A stretch of 64,000 nucleotides of DNA. Origin: Gossypium raimondii (taxonomy: Eukaryota; Streptophyta; Magnoliopsida; Malvales; Malvaceae). The notes beneath the pieces are model-generated. The model was given only the letters and a program-made list of their open reading frames with translations, was not told the DNA's origin and did no database searches. Shown here piece after piece: positions 51,242 to 63,157 of this stretch. The stretch covers positions 14,570,001 to 14,634,000 of the forward strand of contig NC_068569.1 of the NCBI RefSeq assembly GCF_025698545.1, read 5' to 3'. A program made the translations under genes and the position numbers. Within the stretch, counting starts at the first letter, position 1. Every line of letters begins with the position of its first letter.

Positions 51242-52106
51242 TTATAATTGTAACAGGCCTTTTTTGCTCGGGCCCAAACCAGGCAAACAAATTAAACCAA
51301 ATAAGAAAAAAAAAGTCCATCAAAACCAAATGAAAAGAGGCCCAGTGGCCCAAAACACTTAAGACATTTTCAGTAAAATAAAAAAACAACCCTAACCCTA
51401 ACACCCCATGTGTGTCGCACCCATCTGCTACCACTTTCGATTGCGCCTCCCGCACCTCATCCCAAGGCCTGACACATTGCTGCTGTCGTTTCACCAAATA
51501 AGTAAGGAGCCACCTGCTCCCCTTCGTTAACGCCTGCAGAAACGAAGGCATGAACAATAGCAAATAGTAGCAAAAAATATTGTAAACTGGCTATAAAAGC
51601 CACCACAACCAGTTTGTAATTTTTGGACGGACGAATATCAATCGAAAACAGAGAAAAAAATTTGAAGATTTTTTTACTTCTACTTTCGTTTTAAGTTTTT
51701 GTTTTATTTTATTATACTTTTTCCGTTTCTTACATAAGAAAATAAAAAGGGGAAAAAGGAGAAGAAATTCACCTGGTGTTCGAGTTTTCAACACCATGGT
51801 AGCCATTTCTGATGAAAAGTGGCAGAAAATTGAAGGGTTTTCCATCGTCGTTTTGAACCATGGATTTTTTTTCGAGATTGCTATCCTCAGATCCGTGTTT
51901 TACACACACAAAAAGGAGTTCTAAAGGTTTTAGGGTAATTTTTTGGCCATCGTGCATGGCGGCGCCGTCACTGGTGACCGGCGGCCACCACGGTGGCCGT
52001 TGGCCGGATTCTGGGGTACTCAGAGAGAAAATAAAGGATGAATTTTGGTTTTTTTAAAGGCTATTCAAATGATTTTTTTTATTTTATTATTTATAATAGG
52101 GTCTAT

Positions 52107-52152
52107 ACGACGTCGTTTTGGGCCTAAGCTTTAGGCGCCAAAACGGCGTCGT
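52107..52152. repeat. Near-perfect 46-base inverted repeat
   Basis: ACGACGTCGTTTTGGGCCTAA pairs with TTTAGGCGCCAAAACGGCGTCGT around a two-base centre, with few mismatches. The transcript would form a strong hairpin. The arms contain the CGACGTCG core also seen at 4337-4396 in the sister LTR. Confidence 0.75.
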
Positions 52153-52974
52153 TTTAACATTAACCCTAGACCCGACCCGTTAGCACTAAAGATCCGTGTG
52201 TTTTTTAAACAAATGGTATATTTATGCGTGCGGCCCTTCCACCTTTGCGACGTGTTAAAATTTAGTCCTCTTCGTTCTTTTTTTTTTCCTTTTAATTTTG
52301 CCCAATAATTTTATATTTATTTCATTCTCGTCCCTTAAGAAACGACGCGCATAAGGACAAGGGATATTTTCTTGTTTGGTCCCTGTCGTTTTTAACGCGT
52401 TTTATTTTGATCCTTGTTAGTCCATTTTTATTATTTTTAATTTGTACCCCGAATTTCATTTCGATTTCAATTCAATCCTTAATTTGTTTAACTTCAATTT
52501 TTTTATTTAAAAAACGGTTTTATTTAATATTTCATTTATTTATTTATTTATTTTCAATTTTTAATAAAACTTATATTAGTTTTATTTATTTATTTACTTA
52601 TTATTATTTTTGGCTTGTTTTATTTTTATACATTCTTATTATTGTTACTTATTCATTTATTACTTTGTATGTACTTTCAAAACTTAGATTATTATTACTA
52701 TTATTATTGTTACTATCATTATTGTTATTTATATTAGCGTTTTCATGATCATTATTACTGTTTATGCATATTAACATTATGATTTCTTAATACCAATGCC
52801 ATTATTACTCCAAATTCATGTCGCACTATCATTATTCACTAGGTATGACCCTTTTTTATGTTTTAACCGTCTTTATACCACAATCGAATAAACTAAACAT
52901 ATTGTTTTAATATTACATTAATTTTTACCCAAATTCGTAAAAAAAAAAGAAAATTTCGAAAATAAAGGCAATAT

Positions 52975-53160
52975 TCCGTATTTGAAAATTCGAGAAGTCG
53001 TGCCCTAACTTACCGGGTTTCATTTTTCTCGCGTTGAACCTAAATAACCGAATATCCTTTTAAAATTAAAATAAATGATGTTTAAATAAAAAATAAAAGG
53101 CAAGCTTATTCTAAAAAATACAAGGTGTCGTGTCCTAACTTACGGGATGTGACATTTTGT
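52975..53160. repeat. Two units with GTCGTG(C/T)CCTAACTTAC core
   Basis: Cores near 52991 and 53128. These are the equivalents of the four-unit array at 5403-5790 in the sister LTR. Confidence 0.65.
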
Positions 53161-53707
53161 TACTTCGAGATAATGAGGCATTTTACACATTTTGATTTAT
53201 TCGATTAATTTTAATTAAAAATAATACAATACAAAGAGGGATCGCATTTTAAATTCTTTTCGAGCTTTTAATTTTCGACACTAAGATATTAAGTAATCAA
53301 CCAGGTACCAATTTTGGGCGTATCGAGAGTGCTAATCCTTCCTCGTGCATAACCGACTTCCGAACTCATTTTCTGGATTTTTCTAAACTGAAAAGCAATG
53401 TTTTAATAAATCAAACTATTTATTTAAATGATCAAATCGCGAGGTGATCCGATCACACCTAATAAAAAGGATTTGTGGCGACTCCCATTTTCGTTTTCAA
53501 AATAAAAGTCGATCCCTTTTACAAAAAATGGTTTCGACAATAATAATTAATCTAATATATTCTCTCATTAACCTATAAAAGCTCTAATAACATTTGCATT
53601 AAATAACGAGCTTGTCATGTACTGATCAAACTATATAATACCTCCTTCAGATTTTTTTCCTTCTCAGTTATCATAAGTCAAAACGACCATACAAAAAGTT
53701 GAAGTAC

Positions 53708-54154
53708 TGTTAGAGTTGTGTGACCCAAATTCTAAGAGATTGCTTGTAAGTGAAGTTAAACAAAATATATTTTCTTTCTAGAAGATTTAGTATTTATTAG
53801 TGTAATATATTCAGCATTTATTAGCATAGTTTATTTTACCTACTAATTTAGCCTATAAATAGGTTCTTTTACAACATTAGAAAATACACTCATTAGAGAT
53901 TAGAACTCATAACACATTTAGATAATTTTGTATTTACATTTTGAGGGTTTTTTGTTTTCGGGTTTTTTGGGGTTTAGTTTTTTATCTTCATCTTTTGTAC
54001 TCTTCATCCTTTTGCCATTATAGTAAAATCATCTTTGCCCGTGGTTTTTTTATCCTCTTTGGAGGGGTTTTTCCACGTTAAATTTGTGTGTTCAATTTCT
54101 CAATTTATTCTGCTATTTTGTGTTACTTGTTGCTTAATCGGGTCGATCCTAACA
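53708..54154 (+). repeat. Left LTR of the Copia element
   Basis: Contains a TATA box TATAAATA at 53854-53861 and ends in CGATCCTAACA directly before the primer site. Confidence 0.9.
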
Positions 54155-54156
54155 AG

Positions 54157-54168
54157 TGGTATCAGAGC
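54157..54168 (+). promoter_or_regulatory. Primer-binding site (initiator tRNA-Met)
   Basis: TGGTATCAGAGC, the canonical plant Copia site complementary to the 3' end of initiator tRNA-Met, two bases after the left LTR. Confidence 0.9.
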
Positions 54169-54201
54169 TAGTTCAATTTTCATAGATCAACCCGTTCAGA
54201 G

Positions 54202-54981
54202 ATGGCAGCAACAAGGTTTAAAATTGAGAAGTTCGATGGTAAAACAAATTTCAATCTGTGGTAAGTTCGGATGATGACAATTTTAGTTCAAACCGGATTA
54301 AAAAAGGTTGTTATCGGGAAAATACCTGAGAATCTAAATCAAACAGAATGAGAAGAACTTGATGAAAATGCCTTGTCTGTAATCTAGTTATGCCTCACGA
54401 ATACGGTATTGTAGGAGTTATTGATGGAGAAGACCTCATCTGCCTTGTGGAAAAGGTTAGAAACTCTTTATGTGACTAAGTCTCTGGCTAATCGTTTAGT
54501 GTTGAAACAACGTCTATTTACGTTTAGCATGAATGAAGGTGAGTTTCTTAGACATTATATCAGTCAATTCATTACTCTTTTAAATGATTTAAAGAACGTT
54601 GAGGTTCATATTGACGACGAAGATCAAGCTATGCTATTATTGTGCTTTTTACCCCCTTTCTTACAAGTCTTTCAAGGAAACATTGATTTATGCAGAGACA
54701 AACTCTTGTTCGAAGATGTGAAGGGTCATTTGTTGAGTAGAGACAAACTCGACAATGAGTTTGGTTTGAATAGCAAGGCAGATAGACAAGCTTTTGTTTT
54801 GGTAGCATCAAAGAAACGAGACAAAATGTGTTGCTATTGTAAAAAGTTAGGTCACGTCAAAGCATATTGTTATAAACTGCGAAGTAAAAGAGCTATTGAG
54901 AGTAACGAGGAAGATGTAGCTGGTGCTAATTTGGCCGATGAAAGCGGAGATGATTTCTTATTATTGTCAAATGAGCGATAA
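54202..54981 (+). pseudogene. Decayed Copia gag (nucleocapsid) gene
   Basis: From the ATG at 54202 the frame reads MAATRFKIEKFDGKTNFNLW, the usual start of plant Copia gag. It is broken by four in-frame stops (TAA 54262, TGA 54349, TAG 54385, TAG 54412). It is then open from 54421 to 54981 for 186 residues: TSSALWKRLETLYVTKSLAN, a gag core, and a zinc knuckle CCYCKKLGHVKAYC with intact CX2CX4HX4C spacing. After the stop at 54979 the frame continues poorly into a protease remnant. It cannot give a full gag product. Confidence 0.85.
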
Positions 54982-55667
54982 CTTCAAGCTCATGTCTGAG
55001 TAGATCCTAGATTCGGGATGTTCTTTCCACATGTGTCCCAATAGAGAATGATTCTTTACATACAGTTTGGTTGAAGGTAGAGTTTTTGCGGATGGGAAAT
55101 GATTCATCTAATAAGGTAATTGGTATTAGTACTGTTAAAATTAGGATACACGATGGGATGATTATGACACTCTCAGATGTTAGGTATGTACTTGATTTAC
55201 GAGAGAATCTCATCTCCTTGAGTATTTTATACTTGAAATGATGTAGAATCAACATTGAGTCGAGCGACATTAAACTATCTCATGGAGCTCTCGTTTTGTT
55301 AAAAGGTAAAAGAATCGACAGTCTTTATATTCTAGAAGGTTCTACAGTGACTGGTGAAATCGGACGTCCCTCGTCCCTTACGGAGTTAAGTCAACTCGTT
55401 TGGAGCGGAGGCAACTTGGTCATAGGAAGGAAAAAGGTATGACTGTTTCGTTGAAGAGAGGTTCTCTTTTGGATGCAGGTTTTGAAAAGTTAGGGCACTG
55501 TGTTCGTGAAAATCAGACTCGGATTAGTTTTGATTTGGCAGTGCATAAGTCTAAGGCTAGAAGTCTTCCAGCTTCTAAGCACTGATTCGACTCAGTTAAT
55601 TCCCTGCATAGTTTAAGATAGGTCCGTGGCGGGCTTTGGCAGAGATGGTGTTGTAAGAATTCGTGTC

Positions 55668-55678
55668 AAGGTGGAGAT
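55668..55678 (+). promoter_or_regulatory. Polypurine tract of the Copia element
   Basis: AAGGTGGAGAT directly before the TGTTAGAG of the right LTR, the typical plus-strand priming site. Confidence 0.8.
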
Positions 55679-56124
55679 TGTTAGAGTTGTGTGACCCAAA
55701 TTCTAAGAGATTGCTTGCAAGTCAAGTTAAACAAAATATATTTTCTTTCTAGAAGATTTAGTATTTATTAGTATAATATATTTAGCATTTATTAGCATAG
55801 TTTATTTTACCTACTAATTTAGCCTATAAATAGGTTCTTTTATAACCTTAGAAAATACACCCATTAGAGATTAGAACTCATAACACATTTAGAGAATTTT
55901 GTATTTACGTTTTGAGGTTTCTTTATTTTTGGATTTTTCGGGATTTAGTTTTTTATTTCTATCTTTTGTACTCTTCGTTCTTTTGCCATTATAGTAAAAT
56001 GATCTTTGCCCGTGGTATTTTATCCTCTTTTGAGGAGTTTTTCCACGTTAAATTTGTGTGTTCAATTTCTCAATTTATTTTGCTATTTTTTGTTACTTGT
56101 TGCTTAATCGGGTCGATCCTAATA
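55679..56124 (+). repeat. Right LTR of the Copia element
   Basis: TATAAATA at 55825-55832. The terminal CA has become TA (CCTAATA). The target duplication AGTAC follows at once. Confidence 0.9.
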
Positions 56125-58494
56125 AGTACAGTATCATATTTAGCTATTGGGCAGAAACTAGAGTTGGTTACTCACGTATCTTTGAGCCAAATAACTGAAA
56201 AGGTGATTTCTTATTAAGTCTAGTTTTGAATGGCATCTTGGGTTATGTTGTAACTCTAAAGTCTTAACCTCTTAAATTGCAGTAGTCGTTATTACCATGT
56301 GGGTTGGTGGAAATCCTAATGAACTAACTTTGGGCCCTATTGGACGCTCCAGGTAAAGCTTGTTCAAAGTTGGTAATGAGATTGTGATTTGAGACCAACC
56401 CTAAATTTCCTAGGAAAGAATGGAGCATGCTCAATAATTGGCCTTTTTTTTACATCATGATTTCTTTTTTCCTCTAATTTTATAAAAAAAATATCATTTT
56501 AATCCTTCATTTAATGTTTCATCTATTTTAACACTTGAATTTACACCTTTTATCAAATCACTCCCAAAATAGATGGAAAAGTTAACATTTGTTAACTCTA
56601 CTGATGTGGTATACACATGAATTAAATGGCACGTCGACATATTAATTAATTTTTAAAAAATTTAAAAATATTAAAAATTAATTAAATATTGATGTATCAT
56701 CTAGTGTTAATTCAGTATATGCAACATCAAGAAAGTAAAAATTTTAATTCTTCATTCATTTTAGGTGATTTAACAAAAAAGTAAAATATAAAATATAAAA
56801 TATAAAAAATAATATTAAAAGCTAAAATATTTTTTAAAAAAGTACGACTTTTGTTTTAATTTAATTGACATTCGAATCCATGGTCGAATACTGAAAAAGT
56901 TGTTAACAGTGACACGTCACCTAACGGAGGGAAATCCACTGGTTAACTTTTATCCTGCAGTTCTGCTTTGAATAATTGTTCCTCTCTTTGACTTCTTTTA
57001 GAACTTACAGATGTTATTTCAAGTTTAATTTTTATTTAAATAAACGTAATTGTGCGGTTATAATGATGTCAAATTTTTATTTAATTCAAAAATAAACTAA
57101 TTATTTGGTACCACTTTTTCAATAACAAGCTGTACTTGTAAAATTAAAATATTTTGGACTTCAATGAAATATTTGATAAAAATAGAGTTAAGTTGAAGTT
57201 TAAAAGTTTAGTAATGAACTCTTTATATATAATTTTGGTTCGGGATTTGAATTTGGCCTTTTAATATGATATTAGTTTTTTAAAATAGTATTACTATTTT
57301 ATAAAATTTATACATTTTAATAATGATGTTAATTTCTTAATATTTAATTTCAATTTTAAGGTTGATTTAATAAAAATTAATTGTATTTTTATATTTTATT
57401 AATAAAATAAATTTAATGTTAATTGAAAAAATATTTAATATTGTGTTTAATTTGTTACCACATACGACAACTGTGATTTTAGGGTATTAATTAATTATAA
57501 TTTTTTATTAAATTAATATTAATATAAGTAACATAGAAATAATTAAGCAGGGCTTTAAAACTTAAAAAGTCAAATCGAAATACAAAATAATGTAGTAAAC
57601 CTTTGATTAAACAATTACTTATTCAAACTTGAAAAAGTAACAAGGACAGAGACGATTGTGAGAAAGCTTGGCGTAGAATTGAAGGGTGGGTACTGGACAC
57701 CAGGCGCCAGCCTTGGCTTTCTTTTCTTGTCCCTTCATTTCAGTACGTTACGGCTTACGAGTTACGACGGAGTGTAGATAAATAGCGAAACGGCATTAAT
57801 TACGTAGGTAGGGGCTCAAGCAGCTACTACTACTAGCAACTGGACTGGGTCTGGGTCCATATGGACCACCGCCTCATTAAAGAATCCAAAAAACTTTGCT
57901 CAACTCTCCCCAGTCTCAACTCCGAAAGCAGCCCCCACACAGCCTAACCATGCAATGCAAATATCACTTTCAAAGGGGAAAAAAATCGAGTTGGGTTATT
58001 TTCAATGGGACCGGGGGAAGAAGGGTGGTGTGGAGGACAAGTAATGGTGTGGTGTTTGACGGAGACGTCTTTTCTTGCAACATTCCCTTTGTCTCGACTC
58101 CTTTGGCATTTATCCCATTTATACTTTTTCTCAATGTAAAAGACATATTGAATCTGGAGTTCCCTAGTGCATACATTTATTGACCTGGAGTATGGGGTGG
58201 AGAGGTCCCCGTATATTAAATTTAAAGGTTGATGATGATGAGTCAGGCTTATCAGGTGGGGATCCATTGAGCCTATTGAACATGGATCCCCCATCATTAG
58301 CTGGATCCCCCCAAACACATCCCACTAGACATTCCTTTATGCGAACAATGAATCTCTGTCGTACGCTTTTGTAGGAAGTGCTTCTTCGTTTGTATGTGCT
58401 AAAATTGCCATAATACTGTTTGTTAATCAACAAATAAGATAAATCACATCAATTGATTAAATCATACGGAAAATCCAAAAATGGAAGGCAATTT

Positions 58495-58507
58495 GGGGGG
58501 GGGGGGG
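58495..58507 (+). repeat. Poly-G homopolymer (13 G)
   Basis: Thirteen consecutive G, rare in this AT-rich DNA and a likely place for sequencing length errors. Confidence 0.9.
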
Positions 58508-59560
58508 TGCAAGAAGAAAGCAGGAAGAGGTTGAAAAAGACTGATGCAAACAAATAACTGACATGCAATTAAAAAAGTATACGCGTAAAAGAAGGGGACT
58601 GGTGGTGAGTGAGACGAGATCGAAACAAATATCAATGAATTCTATTGCAGGTCTCGCTATCTTAAATGCCGCGTGGGGTGAAGCCGTAGCGGTAGAGGGT
58701 AGCTCCCTTGTTTCTAAGATGACAAATTTATTGTTTTTTTTTTAATCTATGCAAGTGATTTAAGTTTATTTTATCAATATTTTAATTGGCTTAATTTTAT
58801 TGTTATACTTTTCTGACATTATATTTAATGAAAAAAGAGAGCATAACAAAATATCAAAAGGAAGTTGAAAATTCTTTTCCCCAAATTTATTTTTGAACTG
58901 TAAAACCTTCTACTGGATTTAAAGTATTATAAATTATTAAGTTTTAAAATTTAAAACGAAATCATATATCTACTCCAAGTGAAAAATTGGTAACTAATTT
59001 CAACTATCCATGTAAATAGAATAATAAATTATATATGTTCACGATTTATAAATTTTAAGATTTAAGATTTATCATATACAAATGATACGTGTCCCAATCC
59101 ACCTAGCCATCCAAAAGAGATAAATGAAAGCACTCTATGTAATATTGATTCCATATTGTAATTATTTTAATTCTTTGTTTCATGATTAATCGAATATGTT
59201 AAATGTATTTTAATTTCACTTATAAATTTTAAATAATAATAAATGATTTAGAAATTTTCGTTTCTTTTATTTTACCAATTAATATTTGGCACCGTTTGCG
59301 AAGTAAAGAGAAAAACAAAAGAAAATTCAAATTCAATATAACAGACTGGATTGAAAGCCATAGAAATTCTAAGGAGAAAAAAGAAAAGAAATATTGGAAA
59401 CAGGAAATTCTAGCCTTCATTTCTAATAATATATACTGTTCCTTAAGGATAAAAAATTGTGCATTTTCAACTAAAACCATCAAGCTTAGTATTATAAATC
59501 TTATTAATGTTATATAGTCACATGATGCCGTAACGCAATAGGGTTTATTCAACTTGCCGT

Positions 59561-59583
59561 TTGGCGGTTCGTTAAGCCGCCAA
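59561..59583. repeat. Small inverted repeat
   Basis: TTGGCGGTT and AAGCCGCCAA pair around a CGTT loop with one mismatch. No associated feature seen. Confidence 0.5.
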
Positions 59584-60299
59584 GCCTTAATTTAGTTAGA
59601 TAATAATTTTGGGGCCAGTCATCATTGTCTGTCAGTATTCCGCCTGTCTCCAATCAAATTAAAGATATCCATCTGTCGCTGATAGGAAATTTAAGGAAAA
59701 ATAAATGCATGTAACAGTGGCTTTGCCAAGCTGCTTTTCATTTGTTTCCCCCTACAGTTCCCGTCTTCTGGTAGACTGGAACATCTACAACCCCTTAGCT
59801 CTATTATTCACTGTTATAACGAGCTGAAATTTTCTTTCTGGGTCCATTAATTTTTTGAAGCAGTGCACAATAAAACAAATAAATTAAGAAAAAAAGGCTC
59901 CATAATGAAATCATTACATCCAAACGAGATGGGTTATCTGCAACAGCAGTAGAACAGAAGCAGCAGGCATGCAAAAGAGAATAAAAAAGCTGTTTTTCAA
60001 TAATTCAATTATTTTTTGGTTTTTCCTTGGTGTTCATTTCCTGGCAACTTTTACAAAGGAAGCAGCAAATGGCAATGAATGAAAATTACCAATAGCCATG
60101 GACCAGCGCAAGGAATTTTGATTAATTTATTATTCATCCCATGGATTTTTCTCCTTTCTATCCCTGAGAGTAATACAGTAGAAGCAAAATTTGAAAGGAT
60201 ATAAACCCTACCTAAATGCTTACTTACATTTGCAGATTCACTAAATCGTAAATAATAATTAAAAAAAAAATTGAAAGAGAGACCTTTGTCGTCCTTTAA

Positions 60300-61665
60300 T
60301 TAACGAGCAATTTCAGTTTGCAAAGATGAGTTGAGCTCCAATTGTTCAGCCTCCCACCTTACCTTAGAAACAACTCCATCATGAATTGGCACGTACTCCT
60401 ATATATATTCAAACAAAACACTATCCTAACTTTTAGGAACAGATATATATACACACACAATAATTAAATAAATAAGTATTTATCACTTTCTAGTAAAATG
60501 GACCCAATAATTGAATAATTGACTTGTGATATATATACGCTATATGAAACGTTGAAAATAGACCCACCTCAAGTTTTTGGACAAGTTCTCTTGCAGTTGG
60601 AGCAGAGACAATGATACTACGTTGGGTGGGCTTAATGAAGCCATCATCCACGGCTTTGTCTAAGAAGCTGAGCAGATAATTATAGTAGCCATCCACGTTA
60701 ACCAAGCCAACCTGTTGTCACCACATGAAACAAAACCAGTTTTTCTTTTAACGTTGGTAATAGTTTCCAGTTTCAACCATTAGGTTGATTCATGATGATG
60801 ATGAGACTTAAAATGGCTTTACAGGCTTGTCGTGGATTCCCAGCTGGGCCCATGTTATGACTTCTAGTAACTCTTCAAGAGTTCCATATCCACCTGATTG
60901 ATTAATTTAATTGGAAATAAACAGTAATTAAGTTACAAGTCACAATGGCATACTTCATGAACCGTGACTAGCATAATTAATGGTTAATGAGAGAGAGAGA
61001 ATTAAAAGTTGAAAGAGACCTGGTAAGGCGATAAAACAGTCAGAATGGCGTGCCATCTCAGCTTTCCTTTGGTGCATATCCGCAACAGCTTTGACCTCTC
61101 CTACTGTTTCCCCTGTTATCTGCTTAACCAAAAACAAATAGCATGGTTTGGAAACGGACTTTACACTAAGAAAGACGAAAAAACAAATGGGCTGTATCAC
61201 AGATTGTACAGACCTCTTTGTTCATCAGAGTTTTGGGGATAATACTGCGATAAAAGAAAGAGAATCAACAAACAGTATATATGTAGAAAGTAAATGATGA
61301 AGAAAATCAAATCCCAACCAGGTACATATATATATTATATGTATGTATTGGTACCCTAAAACATGTCCTCCACCACGGTGGACCTCCTGAGAGACCAAAC
61401 CCATCAACCCGACGCTTCCTCCGCCATAAACAAGATCCAACTTCCGGGACACCTTGAACATGAAAACAAAACCACGAGAATATTGAGAACTTAGTCAAAA
61501 GTTGTTAGCGAGGAAGGCATATGAGAGAAGAGTGGAGTAGAATACCAGCTCTTTTCCCAGTTCTAGGGCAGCATCACTGTAGCAGTTTCGCTTGCCGGAG
61601 CTGCTTCCGCAAAAGACGCAAACCCTTTTGAACCTGCTGGAATTCAATGCTTTATTCTCATCCAT
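60300..61665 (-). CDS. LOG5: LONELY GUY cytokinin-activating enzyme (LOG5-like), seven exons
   Basis: Minus-strand exons: 61665-61546, 61452-61355, 61244-61214, 61119-61020, 60893-60823, 60711-60568, 60398-60300. All have GT-AG borders and join in frame to 220 residues, the usual LOG length. LOG enzymes cleave ribose 5-phosphate from cytokinin nucleotides, releasing active free-base cytokinin in the cytosol and nucleus. Seen: [15 protein letters not shown] (about 12-26), [12 protein letters not shown] (about 46-57), [20 protein letters not shown] with the conserved arginine, and the catalytic PGGYGTLEE (about 115-123) formed across the exon 4/5 junctions, then GYYNYLL and [13 protein letters not shown]. 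The C-terminal SLQTEIAR resembles LOG5 more than LOG1. A CTATATATAG box lies about 150 bases upstream. A partial tandem copy lies upstream at 63105-64000. LOG family is certain; paralogue number is tentative. Confidence 0.95.
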
Positions 61666-61859
61666 ATCTCTCTTTTTGTTCTCTGCTTTTCGGTGAGTGT
61701 GTTTATTTTCTTTTACTGCTCTTTCTATTTGATTGATTTAACCTAAAGCAACGACAGGCAGATTCTTTGGGCAATAGAAGGAGCCACAATACCCAAAGAG
61801 GAATGTGGGAATACACTATATATAGGATCCCCCTATTTCTATTGCAGTGCTGATAATTT
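60965..61859. repeat. First copy of a partial tandem duplication (LOG 5' half and promoter)
   Basis: Aligned by eye with 63105-64000. The copies begin together at TGACTAGCATAATTAATGG, just inside the intron after exon 4, and run through exons 4-1 and the promoter to the window edge. I found only length differences: (GA)n near 60990, a T run near 61714 and a C run near 61830. Before the start the sequences are unrelated. Confidence 0.9.
61816..61825 (-). promoter_or_regulatory. Candidate TATA box of the LOG gene
   Basis: CTATATATAG, a palindrome about 150 bases upstream of the start codon on the minus strand, duplicated at 63955-63964. Confidence 0.5.
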
Positions 61860-63104
61860 CGTTACACGTGGAATCATGTGGTGCCTCAAAACCCGAAATT
61901 TTTGCTTTACCAAATTCGCCGACAGGATTTTCCTTAGTATTATTATTATTCTCTCGCTCTTACACTGTCGTCCATTGATTTTATTCCGCGTTGCACGACA
62001 TTTTCCTCTCCGTTTCCAGAGGATATCATCTAGAAATTTGCAAAACCATGATGCCAGTTTTTCTTTCCATGCAAGACGAGTTAAATAATTGGAGTCTTCG
62101 GAATGATGCCAGATACGTACTTAAGAGAAAAAAAAATCAAATTTCAGCGTAAACCTATTCAATAACCAAAGTAATTGAAAGACAGTCTAACTGCAATTTG
62201 AAATTTGTTCACGTGTATGACAAGTTATAGTACAGTATTTATTCCATGATTAATCCCCTAAAAATACACTTCCATACATATTTTTGAATGAAACCTTGGA
62301 AACTTAGTTGATTGTCCTTGTGTATATCCTTGAGGCTACCCGTCATTGGCAAATGGCAATATTACACTGCAATTTAAATTTCATTGGTAAGAGTTCCCCT
62401 GTTCCCAGCACAGCATGTCATTTAAAACCAATGATTGGATCACTTGTGTGCGCAATGGCCATTATTTAAGCAACAAATCGACATCCCCTAGTATTATTTT
62501 TGTCTTATTCTTAGCTGCATAATGAAGCCCCTACGCCTGCATGCATATGCACAAAACTATAGCCCGCAAATTTAACTATACCTATGTCTTTCCTTCTTCG
62601 GCCCATAATAATGAAGTCATAGACCTATAGATTTGGTCCCTTTTCTTTTCTTCATCCTTAATTTCGACTAGGAATGTAAGAATAAACATTGAGATCTATC
62701 CCACCAAAATCTAGGCAAGAAAAACTACCTAAAACAACCTTAGAAAGAAAAAGAAAGCAAAATTAAGCCTTAGATTTTCTTGGAGCGAAGAACATGCATT
62801 GGACTATTAGGCTCAAAGGGTCCACGAAAAAGATAGGAGGGCAGGTCGCTATGAGGAGAGTACGTGGCACATTGGAGGAGGCCCGTTTGTTTCTATCGTT
62901 CAAATTTGACCTCAACCTATTTTTAATGCTCGTGAGGCCCACCTTTCAACTTTTGAGCGTCAACTAGTTCCGTACTATGATCGAATATGATTGCCACACG
63001 TGTCAAAGATAAGATTCTCTTGGTTATCCTTTCCCAACTTTACAACCGACAAGCTTAGGCTTACAAGGTAAAATTCAGTACGCTTCAATTCAGAATTGGT
63101 GAAT
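61860..63104. other. Spacer between the two LOG copies
   Basis: 1.25 kb with no gene. It is upstream of the complete LOG gene and downstream of the truncated one. If the duplication was a simple tandem event this is the original upstream DNA and should recur beyond the window. Confidence 0.6.
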
Positions 63105-63157
63105 TGACTAGCATAATTAATGGTTAATGAGAGAGAGAATTAAAAGTTGAAAGAGAC

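Larger units (their letters stand above)
51249..53539 (+). mobile_element. Solo LTR, family A (2.29 kb), target duplication ATAAT
   Basis: Starts TGTAACAGGCCTTTTTTGCTCG and ends ...AATGGTTTCGACA. It is flanked by ATAAT at 51244-51248 and 53540-53544, an exact match. It shares with 3525-6103 the GC-rich section with a CGACGTCG palindrome, the AT-rich section, the CCTAAC.TA repeats, and the ACCAATTTTGGGCG, GCTAATCCTTCCTCGTG and TGGCGACTCCCA blocks near the 3' end. No coding region; frames at 51237-51957 are chance openings in the GC-rich part. Confidence 0.88.
53708..56124 (+). mobile_element. Internally deleted Ty1/Copia retrotransposon with both LTRs, target duplication AGTAC
   Basis: LTRs at 53708-54154 and 55679-56124 (447 and 446 bases) begin TGTTAGAGTTGTGTGACCC; the first ends CGATCCTAACA and the second CGATCCTAATA. 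AGTAC flanks both sides (53703-53707, 56125-56129). After the left LTR comes a primer site for initiator tRNA-Met. The interior holds a broken gag, a remnant of protease (a DSG-type start near 55006-55016 with a +1 shift just before it), then about 350 bases without clear pol content, and a polypurine tract. Integrase, reverse transcriptase and RNase H are missing. The two LTRs differ at roughly 25 sites by eye, so the insertion is not recent. Confidence 0.9.
56130..60299. other. Intergenic DNA, no gene recognised
   Basis: 56400-57600 is very AT-rich. 57640-58740 is more complex, with several short frames on both strands, but none has a recognisable family or consistent coding pattern. A 13-base G run lies at 58495-58507. 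A small hairpin TTGGCGG...CCGCCAA lies at 59561-59583. 59700-60299 would be downstream of the LOG gene. Confidence 0.5.

Noticed and set aside
51237..51563. 108-residue minus-strand frame
   Set aside because: It starts outside and runs into a solo LTR, with no coding signature.
57896..58433. Several frames on both strands, 60-124 residues
   Set aside because: They overlap in conflicting frames with no recognisable domain, and no splice arrangement gave a longer product.
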